The translations under genes were made by a program, and so were the position numbers. From assembly GCA_964539305.1 (NCBI GenBank), contig CAZIIM010000012.1:1-60991 (forward strand): 60,991 bases of DNA, written 5' to 3'. Positions 52,950-60,991 of the stretch are shown piece after piece; positions within the stretch are counted from its first letter, which is position 1, and each line of letters opens with the position of its first letter. The DNA is from CAZNUM01 sp964539305 (lineage in GTDB: Bacteria > Fidelibacterota > Marinisomatia > Marinisomatales > TCS55). The notes beneath the pieces were generated by a model, which did not search any database, was not told the DNA's origin, and saw only the letters and a program-made list of their open reading frames with translations.

Positions 52950-55559
52950 TTATTTCTTGGTCATAACCCAGACACCATCCCAGTCTTTGCCAGGGGGATT
53001 TTCAATGAAATACTGGCAGCGCTGAATGTAAACGGCGGAAGGATTAGTGGGACGGTAAAGGAAGACCTCCTCCAGTTTTTCCGCGATTTCAAATTCTTTC
53101 AAGGCTGTTTTCCAATCCTGCTGCTGGTAGTGCTTCATGGCTTTATTAAAGGCTTCTACCAAGTCAGTGTTTTCCGTACTTAAGGCCCCCTTCTCCGCCA
53201 GTAATTCATAGACTTTTTCAGGCTTTTTCTTTCCCTTCACCCGAACATAATCGATAAATCGCCATTCAAATTGCTCGTGGGCAGCTTTGTAAGTATTTTC
53301 CCCAACCAGGATATAAACACCATACTGTTTTGCGGCCGGTTCAAGGCGGGCGGCCAGATTCACCGTATCTCCCATCATGGTGTAATTCATCCGCATTGAG
53401 GACCCCATATTTCCAGTCACCAGTTCGCCTGAATTCAACCCTACCCGGTGGCGAATATTGTGGACCAAATCTGGCCAGGTACCATCATTCTTCCACTTTT
53501 CCCGTAAATATACCAATCGTTTTTCCATCTCAAGCGCCGTCATACACGCATGATATTCATGGTCTTCAACCGGCATGGGAGCGCCGTAAAAGGCGACAAT
53601 TGCGTCACCAATGTATTTATCCAGGGTTCCTTTGTGTTCCAGAAGGATTGTGGTCATCTCCGTTAAATATTCATTCATGAGACTGACCATTCGCTCCGGT
53701 TCCAGAACCTCCGAGAAGGACGAAAAACTTTGAATATCAGAGAAGAAGGCAGTGTGGTATCCCAGGACACCCCCCAGTTTCGGTTCCTGTTTCTGCTCGT
53801 ACATCTGCTCAATAAGCTCCGGTGATATATAGGCACCAAACGTACTCTTCAGGAATCGCTTATCCTTTTGCTCGTTCAGGAATTTATAAATCACATTTCC
53901 TGTGTATGTTACGACTAATCCAACGACCGGTGCCACAAACGGAATGACCAGGCTTTGCCCCGGCCCTGGCAAACCGGTATGAAACCAGGCTGCATGACCG
54001 TTGACAAAGGACTCGGGTAATAATCTGACGCTCATGGCCTTCACAAACCAGAATAAATCATCCACAAATAACCCGCACACAACCCCGAAGTAAATCGTTC
54101 CCTCCAGGATAATAAGGATACCAGCAACCAGGGGATTTAAATAGCTCAAGATGAAAAAGGCGATCAGGCTTAACAGGGCAATCAGAAGGGTATGGCTGAA
54201 AGGGTAATCATTGATTAAACCGGTAAACCGTCCCCCCAGCACATTGATATAGTTATCATCCATAATCGTCTGGATGGCGTTGGCGTGGGTTTCCATTCCG
54301 GGAGTGATTTGCTGAATGCCCATGTAATTATAAAAGGGCGTTTGTTTGTAATCGTGATGGACTTCTACAGTAGTGCCAATAACAACAATCTTATTATAAA
54401 AGGGCGATTTGGTCACATCGAATTCCTGTCCCAGACCCATCACATCCATCATTTCCTGCCGTTCCACGGGATCTTCAATGGCCTGAATCCAGTCCGGAAT
54501 TTCACCGGGGATGAACTGACTCATCCAGTCAATGTCCTCCGCCGGGTCCCTTAATTCCACGTCTTCTGTGTCAATAATATAGGCAATGGAATACTTGGGA
54601 AATGTTCCCCAGGCAGGAAAATTTTCTTTACTGCGAACTTTATATCCCGAAGCAGGGCCGTAATAGTTCACCAAGAAGGTATTTCCATAACCGTAGGTTT
54701 TGATGATTTTACTGCCGTAAGTACACGTTAAATCATCCGGGTCAAAATACGGTTTTGCCGTGTCTGCAATCCCGAGATACGCCTTCACAGCTTTTACCCC
54801 AAGCGTAAGGTAATAGGTACCGGGGTCATGGGTCAGTTGATCGTAGATGGCATATTGCCGCGAAAAACCATCCTCATCCATCTGGTCATTGATCAGACCC
54901 ACGTCCGGGTTGGCTTTCATTATCGGTTCCACCGGATAGGAAATGTACTCCGGGGGTTGCAAATTCTCTTCCGTCACCTTTTTTACATTCAGAACCACCT
55001 TCGTACCAAAGGCCTGGGCCTCGGCGATTGCTTCTCCCAGCATTTGATCCCCGTGCCGGGGAATCAAATAGGGCATTGCTTTCTGGATTTCCAATGCCAG
55101 AGTAGTGTCACCATATTGGGGTATTTGATTTAAAATATAATTTTCATCCATCTTCTTAACGAAGTCGGTAAGATACTCGGATTTGGTTTCCGGTGCGTCA
55201 AACTGAATATCAAATACGATGACTTTCGCCCCCGCTTTATACAGATTTCTCACCACCCGGGCCCAGATCGTCCCCCTGGGGTAGGGCCATTCCTCGGGCA
55301 TCAGGCGCCAAGCTTCATCATCTACTTCCACCAGAACGACATTCGTACCCCGTTTTATGAAAGTGGAATCCCTGGCAGTCCAGCCGGTTAAAGGACCACG
55401 GACCCGGTAAAACCGATAGTCATATATTTTAAGTTCAAGTAAATCAAAAACGCCCAGCCAATGGAAAAAGGAGACGACCACAATAGCCCCGATTGTAATA
55501 ACCCATCCAATAAATCGTTCTTTGAAAAATTTTTGAATGTAGCGGGGCAGGCCTGCCAT
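52950..55559 (-). CDS. CHASE2-domain class III nucleotide cyclase
   Basis: The 869-residue protein has a membrane helix (about 17-35), then a CHASE2 sensor domain (about 36-450) with VVLVEVDDEAWRLMPE. Three helices follow (about 465-590). The class III cyclase domain (about 620-800) has both metal aspartates, in FFSDIQSFSSFSE and DKYIGDAIVAFYG. The tail of about 65 residues contains a TPR-like unit (AFNKAMKHYQQQDWKTALKE). It should make cAMP (or cGMP) in response to a periplasmic signal. The OMP gene ends two bases upstream and the PorX-like gene follows after 110 bases. Confidence 0.9.
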   Translation of the reverse strand: MAGLPRYIQKFFKERFIGWVITIGAIVVVSFFHWLGVFDLLELKIYDYRFYRVRGPLTGWTARDSTFIKRGTNVVLVEVDDEAWRLMPEEWPYPRGTIWARVVRNLYKAGAKVIVFDIQFDAPETKSEYLTDFVKKMDENYILNQIPQYGDTTLALEIQKAMPYLIPRHGDQMLGEAIAEAQAFGTKVVLNVKKVTEENLQPPEYISYPVEPIMKANPDVGLINDQMDEDGFSRQYAIYDQLTHDPGTYYLTLGVKAVKAYLGIADTAKPYFDPDDLTCTYGSKIIKTYGYGNTFLVNYYGPASGYKVRSKENFPAWGTFPKYSIAYIIDTEDVELRDPAEDIDWMSQFIPGEIPDWIQAIEDPVERQEMMDVMGLGQEFDVTKSPFYNKIVVIGTTVEVHHDYKQTPFYNYMGIQQITPGMETHANAIQTIMDDNYINVLGGRFTGLINDYPFSHTLLIALLSLIAFFILSYLNPLVAGILIILEGTIYFGVVCGLFVDDLFWFVKAMSVRLLPESFVNGHAAWFHTGLPGPGQSLVIPFVAPVVGLVVTYTGNVIYKFLNEQKDKRFLKSTFGAYISPELIEQMYEQKQEPKLGGVLGYHTAFFSDIQSFSSFSEVLEPERMVSLMNEYLTEMTTILLEHKGTLDKYIGDAIVAFYGAPMPVEDHEYHACMTALEMEKRLVYLREKWKNDGTWPDLVHNIRHRVGLNSGELVTGNMGSSMRMNYTMMGDTVNLAARLEPAAKQYGVYILVGENTYKAAHEQFEWRFIDYVRVKGKKKPEKVYELLAEKGALSTENTDLVEAFNKAMKHYQQQDWKTALKEFEIAEKLEEVFLYRPTNPSAVYIQRCQYFIENPPGKDWDGVWVMTKK

Positions 55560-55561
55560 GG

Positions 55562-58315
55562 CTAAAAATTATATCTGAACGTGAAAAAGATGCTGGAGGT
55601 ATTAATTTCGATCCCTTCTCCTTTCTCGTCAACCTTCCCGTCTTGATCATTATCAATCTTATCCGTTTTGTAGGAAGGGATGGAATTAATCCTGAAATTC
55701 CCCATGACCGATGCGACCAGGCCCCATCGGAAAGCATATTCGGCACCCCCCTGAATACCGTACACTTTCGAATCGACGGCTCCCTGGCTCAACAAAAAGG
55801 AAGTGGATCCCAACAACTTGACCTGCTGATTCCACAGACGATATTGACCTGAAAGGGATCCGGAGGTCCAGGTGTAAGGTTTCTTTTTAATTTTATTATC
55901 CATTTTAATTGGAATAAATAATTGGGTGCGGCTGAAATTCACAATGGTTCGTAATGAACTCTCAAAACTGGAGGATAGATTTAACCCGAATGATTTTGTA
56001 TCTGTCTTAGGGAACAAGTAACCGGAACTCCGCTTGCCTGCCAGCAAGTCCGTATTATTTACGGTGCTGTAATTCAGAATCAGGTTCTGTTTTTTCCCTG
56101 CCAACTCAAAGGGAATCGTGACCATCATTAAATTAGTGGCTGCTTTTGAATCCTCGCGCAAGTCCACCAATTCACCCCCGAGCGTATCCAGACTCGTTTT
56201 TTCGTTGTTCTTACCAATGCTCTGGTAATTAAAAGTAAACGAAGGTAAGCCCGGACCCGGTAAGATGGTCGTATTGATAAAGAAAGTATTGGTACTTAAG
56301 GGACTGACCGTTGTCCGCAGGATTTTATTATCCTGGTGCTTGAAACCGCCGTTCAAGATTAACCGTTGATCCATCAGAAGCAAGCGGTCATTAATAGAGA
56401 ATTCACGTATATTGGTTCTCAGGAATGGATTTCCCAGAGATACGTATTCCGGTCCTACCTGGCGATATTCCAGCGAAAAACGGTTCAAGGCATATTTCCC
56501 CTGCAATCGGATATTGAAAGCGGAGGAAGGCATATTAATAATCGTTGTTAACATGTGTTTCTGCAAAGCCGTGATATCGATAGGTACCAGTGGTGACATA
56601 TTCGTATTAATTGTAAAGATTTTCTCAAACTTGATCGGATCGATAATGATTTTACTGGTATCGATCTCCTGAGTACCGCCAACCTTGACTCCGTCCTGGT
56701 ACTGAACACCGATAAAGCCGTCCAGGGAATCATCCATGGCCGTGTCCATCTGCGCTCGGGACATGGCCCCATCCCAGATATTGCGGTTGTAGAGACTCAG
56801 GTTCCAGTTGAAATCAAGGGATAGGCGTTTCTGGTCAAACGTTGTTCCCAAGTTAAATCCCAATACCAGGTTATCCACTGGGTCCCCGCCCCGCCAGTTG
56901 GAACTGTTCAGCCGAAGCGAATCACCCTGGTTACGAACCAGAGCCTGAAACTCATTAAATGTGTACTTCCCAGGCGTTATCCCCGTGACGGTGGAGTCGA
57001 CAGTAAACACCGCTTCCGGGATATAGGCTTTGACCGATTTTTTATCATCTCTCACCTGCTGGATATGCACACCCGCCATAAGTTTGGACTTAAGATCAAT
57101 GGAAAAGCGGGCTGAGATAATGTTCTGTTGAAAAGTGTATCCTCGACGGTCAATAACATAGGTTCGATGCCCGGTGGTGTCCGTCTCCGTCTCAGCCGAG
57201 AGAACCGTATAGGCGCCGTCCAGTCTCCCGGTATGTTGAACTGCCCGGTTCAACTCGCCCTTGACAAACTGAAACCGCACCCAGTTCAAATCGGCATCCA
57301 CTCCCACCCCGCGAACCCGAATACCATCAATGGTGAAAGGAGTGAAATGAGGATAGAAATCCCCGAAATTAATCGTGAGAAAACGACCGAAATTAATGGT
57401 GGCACCTAACCGCGACTGGGGCTGCCGGAACTCCGTCTCACGGGAGGTCAACTTAAAATCGGTGCGAATCTGAGCCCATTTCACGTCGGTTTGAAGGTTA
57501 CCTGTCAATTCACTCACATTCAGGGATATTCCACTCACTTTTTCCAAGGAGAACCGTGACCCGATCCGTCCGCCCACATCAAAAACCTCCGCCAATTTTG
57601 GTCCACCTTTCCCAACGGTAAAAGTCCACCGGCTCGGTGGAAGGGCCATACCGACTGTGTCCGACATTTCAATTGTAATGGTATGAAATCCGTCGCTGAT
57701 TTCCGCAGGGGTATAACTCAGAATTCCGTCTGCAATCAACGCTTCTGAAGTTTTATCCTGATCGTCGATGAATAACCGGACCGTTTGCATGTCAACTTCA
57801 GGTGCATTGAAGAAGGAAGCTGCAATCAACACTTCTTCAGGTGATAAAATTTCGTTGGGGTCTGGCGATAAAATTAAAATATTACTGCCTGCAACTTTTG
57901 AGGTCAGAATTGCCGATTGTGCTTCAGTCCCCTTCTCTACCGCTAACAAGTATGGAGTATTGAATGGATCATCCGCTGGGAAAGTTGCCAAACTATTATC
58001 CTCATATTGAAAGGAAATCACATACTCCACCCCAGCGGAAGTGACCTGATCGGCTGGTATGATCGCCTCCCAGTAAAATCCTGATTTGTGAAAATTCTCT
58101 TCCAAATAAGAATCAGCGCCAGGCAACCGGTAATACAATTTAGCTCCCACAACTGAATCCTCCGTCACAGAAGCGGCGGATAGAACAACCGCTTCACCCG
58201 CAGGAACAGTCACCGGAGGTTCATGATGCAGCTTCTGACCCTGACTGCTTCCAACCGAGAAAAAAATTAAAAAGATCAAGCCAAAGGAATCGGCGGATAC
58301 AAGTTTCCGTCCCAT
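55562..58315 (-). CDS. large outer-membrane beta-barrel protein, function unknown
   Basis: The ATG at 58315 gives 917 residues beginning MGRKLVSADSFGLIFLIFFS, a signal peptide; the frame stretches to 58534, but that part overlaps the FecR gene. The N-terminal 200 residues look like Ig-like or fibronectin-like domains. The rest has long alternating beta strands, and the protein ends in FTFRYNF, the terminal aromatic typical of barrels. Near the end DNDQDGKVDE is a DxDxDG calcium-binding loop. No plug or TonB box was identified. It may be a porin-like channel or a secretion or adhesion component of this operon. Confidence 0.75.
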   Translation of the reverse strand: MGRKLVSADSFGLIFLIFFSVGSSQGQKLHHEPPVTVPAGEAVVLSAASVTEDSVVGAKLYYRLPGADSYLEENFHKSGFYWEAIIPADQVTSAGVEYVISFQYEDNSLATFPADDPFNTPYLLAVEKGTEAQSAILTSKVAGSNILILSPDPNEILSPEEVLIAASFFNAPEVDMQTVRLFIDDQDKTSEALIADGILSYTPAEISDGFHTITIEMSDTVGMALPPSRWTFTVGKGGPKLAEVFDVGGRIGSRFSLEKVSGISLNVSELTGNLQTDVKWAQIRTDFKLTSRETEFRQPQSRLGATINFGRFLTINFGDFYPHFTPFTIDGIRVRGVGVDADLNWVRFQFVKGELNRAVQHTGRLDGAYTVLSAETETDTTGHRTYVIDRRGYTFQQNIISARFSIDLKSKLMAGVHIQQVRDDKKSVKAYIPEAVFTVDSTVTGITPGKYTFNEFQALVRNQGDSLRLNSSNWRGGDPVDNLVLGFNLGTTFDQKRLSLDFNWNLSLYNRNIWDGAMSRAQMDTAMDDSLDGFIGVQYQDGVKVGGTQEIDTSKIIIDPIKFEKIFTINTNMSPLVPIDITALQKHMLTTIINMPSSAFNIRLQGKYALNRFSLEYRQVGPEYVSLGNPFLRTNIREFSINDRLLLMDQRLILNGGFKHQDNKILRTTVSPLSTNTFFINTTILPGPGLPSFTFNYQSIGKNNEKTSLDTLGGELVDLREDSKAATNLMMVTIPFELAGKKQNLILNYSTVNNTDLLAGKRSSGYLFPKTDTKSFGLNLSSSFESSLRTIVNFSRTQLFIPIKMDNKIKKKPYTWTSGSLSGQYRLWNQQVKLLGSTSFLLSQGAVDSKVYGIQGGAEYAFRWGLVASVMGNFRINSIPSYKTDKIDNDQDGKVDEKGEGIEINTSSIFFTFRYNF

Positions 58316-58349
58316 TAATGCTGTAAAGTTTGTCAAGGGAGGAAAGAGC

Positions 58350-59036
58350 TTATTTATAATCAATAATGAGTGTTTTTGTCTTCCCATCAGGACTCTTAAA
58401 CTCGATTTCGAGACGGGAAGGTTGTTCGGACTCCTCCCCCATCGGATCGGTAGGAATCGTCGTTGGATCTGTCGTAAAGGACTGAAGGGATCCATCCAGG
58501 GACGATAATCCCGTAAAACCAGCAGATACATCAAGACTATCTCCTGAAATCAAGTTTACCAGTGAAATAATACCATCAATCCCGATGAGTTGGTCGCCGG
58601 TCTGATCATTGGAAAGTAACCAGAAATCGGTTCCTTTGACCGATGCCACCGAAACGGGTGTCTGAATCACAAAATCACCTTTTCGCTGGGGAGTGACCTG
58701 AGCCCGGAGAGTTCCCCCGTCCAGGTGGATCTTTTTTGATATCCCGCCCGTGGAACGCTGACCTTTGATCACCACTTCCGTTTTCTCTTTCACCTTCAAC
58801 ATGGATTTGTCATCAATGAAGATGATGGCCGTAAATCCATTCTTTCCGGTTCGAACCCGGTCTCCCCCCTGTAGAATGTTTCCGGCAGCCAGTTTCTTAA
58901 AGCCTTCATCCCCCCGTTCGTATTCTACCTCGCCTTGAACTTTAGTAGCAACGGCGATCCGGTCCGCTGTTTTTGAACCAGCCAGGGAAAAGAGAATCAC
59001 CAACACAATCATTATTTTTAGTATACGTTTCATCAT
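58350..59036 (-). CDS. secreted FecR-domain protein
   Basis: The 228-residue protein has a signal peptide (residues 1-22) and a FecR domain at about 28-130. Its pattern VQGEVEYERG, GDRVRTGKNGFTAIIF and VKEKTEVVIKG is the two-strand repeat typical of FecR. No transmembrane helix follows, so it is a soluble or surface FecR rather than the classical anti-sigma sensor. FecR proteins are often neighbours of CHASE2 cyclases and outer-membrane proteins. It overlaps the secreted-protein gene by four bases and is 34 bases from the OMP gene. Confidence 0.88.
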   Translation of the reverse strand: MMKRILKIMIVLVILFSLAGSKTADRIAVATKVQGEVEYERGDEGFKKLAAGNILQGGDRVRTGKNGFTAIIFIDDKSMLKVKEKTEVVIKGQRSTGGISKKIHLDGGTLRAQVTPQRKGDFVIQTPVSVASVKGTDFWLLSNDQTGDQLIGIDGIISLVNLISGDSLDVSAGFTGLSSLDGSLQSFTTDPTTIPTDPMGEESEQPSRLEIEFKSPDGKTKTLIIDYK

Positions 59037-60208
59037 TCCTGCACCTGAATTCCTTTCAATTCACGTTCGGAATTCATGATTTGCTCCAGGATATTTCGTA
59101 CACTGGCCTCATCCACACTAGATCCATCAATGCTGTAGGTCCCCGATGGTGTCCAGCCCTCTAATGGCCCTCCACTTCCAAACAAGGCATTAAACTGGTC
59201 GGCGTCCAATACCTGTTGTAACGACTGAACCAGTGGGTCCGTCACCGCTGATGAAGTGGCAGCGGATTGTCCAGGATTGACAACCTTAAAGGCATAGATT
59301 TGGGAAAGCAGATCTTCCGGTCCTGCCGTGGTAGGAATAGTATTTTTCACCTGCCAGACATACACCTTTCCGTATTCCAATGGTTTGGCGTTGGAAAGGG
59401 GATATTGGTAAGTAGTAATATTGTCAATGGGTTCCCAACCTTGAATCAAATCCACTGGCAACATGGTCTCATCTTTAAATGATTCATCCGGAACCGAATG
59501 TTCGCCCGGTTTAAACTCTGCCACCCGGATGTAGGTTTTACAGTTGTTGCAACTGGAACTGTACCAGTTGAAAATCGGGTAGGTGGTGTAAACGACGTTA
59601 AAAGAAGTGTCTGCTAATTCTCCACCCGGCGATTCAAGATTGATGCCGACTGGCGTCTGAACTACAATGGTTTTGATTTCATGACCGGATAAAGCGAGAT
59701 CCGGGCCGGAATACAATTCGATTTCAAAGGTATATTCACCATCAGCCAGCTTCCCCGTTGTCATGATGGCACTGAGCATCTTTTCAAATTCAGAGGGATT
59801 AATCACTTCCTTGGTCGTGATCTGTATTGGAACTACATTGGGAGGAGAACCTTCATCATAAAAGACGGTGGTAGCACTGGAAAAATTCCGGTTGTCCAAA
59901 ATCAGGTCAGCCTTTAGGGTGAATTCAGAGGTTTCCAGTTCAAGAATCGTCGTTTTAGTATTCAATCCCAGGCTCGGGGAAACCATGGAAGCCCGGAATA
60001 CAATTTTGCATTGGACCGGATATTGATCGGCATAAATCCGGAAGCGGAAAAATGGAACATCCGAAGCACCGGTTTGAATATCAATGCTGCTGATGTAGTA
60101 GGTGGTGTACTCGAAGAATTGACCGTCCAGCTGAGCCTGGGAAAGACCTAATTCGGTTGAAAACCCCAGAACGAGACCGGAAACCAATATGTATTTTTTC
60201 AAATTCAA
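59033..60208 (-). CDS. secreted protein of unknown function
   Basis: The 391-residue protein has a signal peptide (residues 1-25, ending LSQAQ) and no recognised domain. It is rich in beta-strand-like, hydrophilic sequence, with one cysteine pair (SSSCNNCKTYI). The segment GKVYVWQVKNTIPTTAG resembles fibronectin/Ig-type surface proteins. Sixty bases or so of the gap to the rRNA terminators lie upstream. It is the first gene of the FecR-OMP-cyclase run and overlaps FecR by four bases, so it is probably an extracellular or periplasmic partner of that system. Confidence 0.8.
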   Translation of the reverse strand: MNLKKYILVSGLVLGFSTELGLSQAQLDGQFFEYTTYYISSIDIQTGASDVPFFRFRIYADQYPVQCKIVFRASMVSPSLGLNTKTTILELETSEFTLKADLILDNRNFSSATTVFYDEGSPPNVVPIQITTKEVINPSEFEKMLSAIMTTGKLADGEYTFEIELYSGPDLALSGHEIKTIVVQTPVGINLESPGGELADTSFNVVYTTYPIFNWYSSSCNNCKTYIRVAEFKPGEHSVPDESFKDETMLPVDLIQGWEPIDNITTYQYPLSNAKPLEYGKVYVWQVKNTIPTTAGPEDLLSQIYAFKVVNPGQSAATSSAVTDPLVQSLQQVLDADQFNALFGSGGPLEGWTPSGTYSIDGSSVDEASVRNILEQIMNSERELKGIQVQE

Positions 60209-60278
60209 AGTTTACCTAATTGAACAATTACTGTTCTTCAATTTAGCCGCTGACAAAAAGATTCGCCAAGTGAAAATG

Positions 60279-60308
60279 TTCCCTTTGTGACTCCTGTCAC
60301 AAAGGGAA
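60279..60308. repeat. 12-bp perfect inverted repeat behind the rRNA terminator
   Basis: TTCCCTTTGTGA (60279-60290) and TCACAAAGGGAA (60297-60308) are perfectly complementary with a 6-base loop. No T-run follows on either strand. It stands directly after the rRNA terminator and 70 bases before the secreted-protein gene, so it may be a second terminator hairpin, an RNA processing site or an operator for that gene. Confidence 0.6.
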
Positions 60309-60309
60309 A

Positions 60310-60345
60310 GAAAAAAAAAGTCCCCCCGGTTTTCCGGGGGGACTT
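60310..60345 (-). terminator. rho-independent terminator of the rRNA operon
   Basis: AAGTCCCCCCGG and CCGGGGGGACTT form an 11-12 bp, GC-rich stem with a four-base loop. Read on the minus strand, it is followed by nine T residues and then CTTT. It lies seven bases beyond the 3' end of the 5S rRNA gene and is a strong intrinsic terminator. Confidence 0.93.
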
Positions 60346-60351
60346 AATGGT

Positions 60352-60469
<118 letters not shown>

Positions 60470-60513
60470 GAAAGATTTGGGGATTGACGGAAATTCAATT
60501 AATAAAGAAAGAT

Positions 60514-60991
<478 letters not shown>

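Overview
The window looks like a chromosome segment of a Gram-negative, diderm bacterium, probably of the Fibrobacteres-Chlorobi-Bacteroidetes (FCB) superphylum. The evidence is a set of outer-membrane beta-barrels, several lipoproteins with clear lipoboxes, YajC, a LolB-like lipoprotein, heptosyltransferase-type glycosyltransferases, a PorX-like response regulator (receiver plus PglZ) and a PorY-like histidine kinase. Many genes lack a convincing Shine-Dalgarno site. A lineage such as Neomarinimicrobiota, Calditrichota or KSB1 would fit, but the phylum is an inference. Two 100-N runs (42469-42568 and 47798-47897) show a scaffolded draft assembly, and the first is flanked by an exact 55-bp duplication that indicates two overlapping contigs were not merged.

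Layout. Almost everything is on the minus strand, co-directional with the 23S-5S rRNA pair at the right edge. Positions 1-8512 hold the start of a secreted protein, an M1 peptidase fused to a barrel-like region, a TlpA-like thioredoxin, DsbD, a patatin, a cyclophilin lipoprotein, pyrE and pyrF. Positions 8650-14384 hold mostly plus-strand genes (GNAT, a YyaL-type protein, a dicarboxylate/amino-acid symporter) and a minus-strand sodium:solute symporter. A candidate structured RNA with a long-range closing stem and U-tract lies at about 14431-14615.

Positions 14619-22495 are a tightly overlapping block: yajC, def, fmt, rsmB, a PASTA-only protein, a dolichol-kinase-like protein, a BatA-like VWA protein and hflX. 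Positions 22577-34357 are a cell-surface polysaccharide region: a PorY-like kinase, a YfhO-type membrane protein, a flippase, five glycosyltransferases and a sulfotransferase. Its AT-rich, plus-strand glycosyltransferase/sulfotransferase pair (27902-29703) looks like a later insertion. Positions 34368-42142 hold a TPR lipoprotein, a GAF-like/GGDEF diguanylate cyclase, an ECF sigma/anti-sigma pair, holA, a PutP-like symporter and uppP. Positions 42190-50029 hold housekeeping genes: pgeF, an LpoA-like protein, glmS, guaA, surE and accD.

Positions 50208-60208 are the most distinctive part: a secreted protein of unknown function, a FecR-domain protein, a large outer-membrane barrel, a CHASE2 class III nucleotide cyclase and the PorX-like regulator, followed by tsaE and tsaB. 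The order suggests an envelope-signalling module that pairs a cyclic-nucleotide-producing enzyme with a response regulator whose output domain belongs to a phosphodiesterase-type superfamily. The window ends with 5S rRNA and the 3' part of 23S rRNA.
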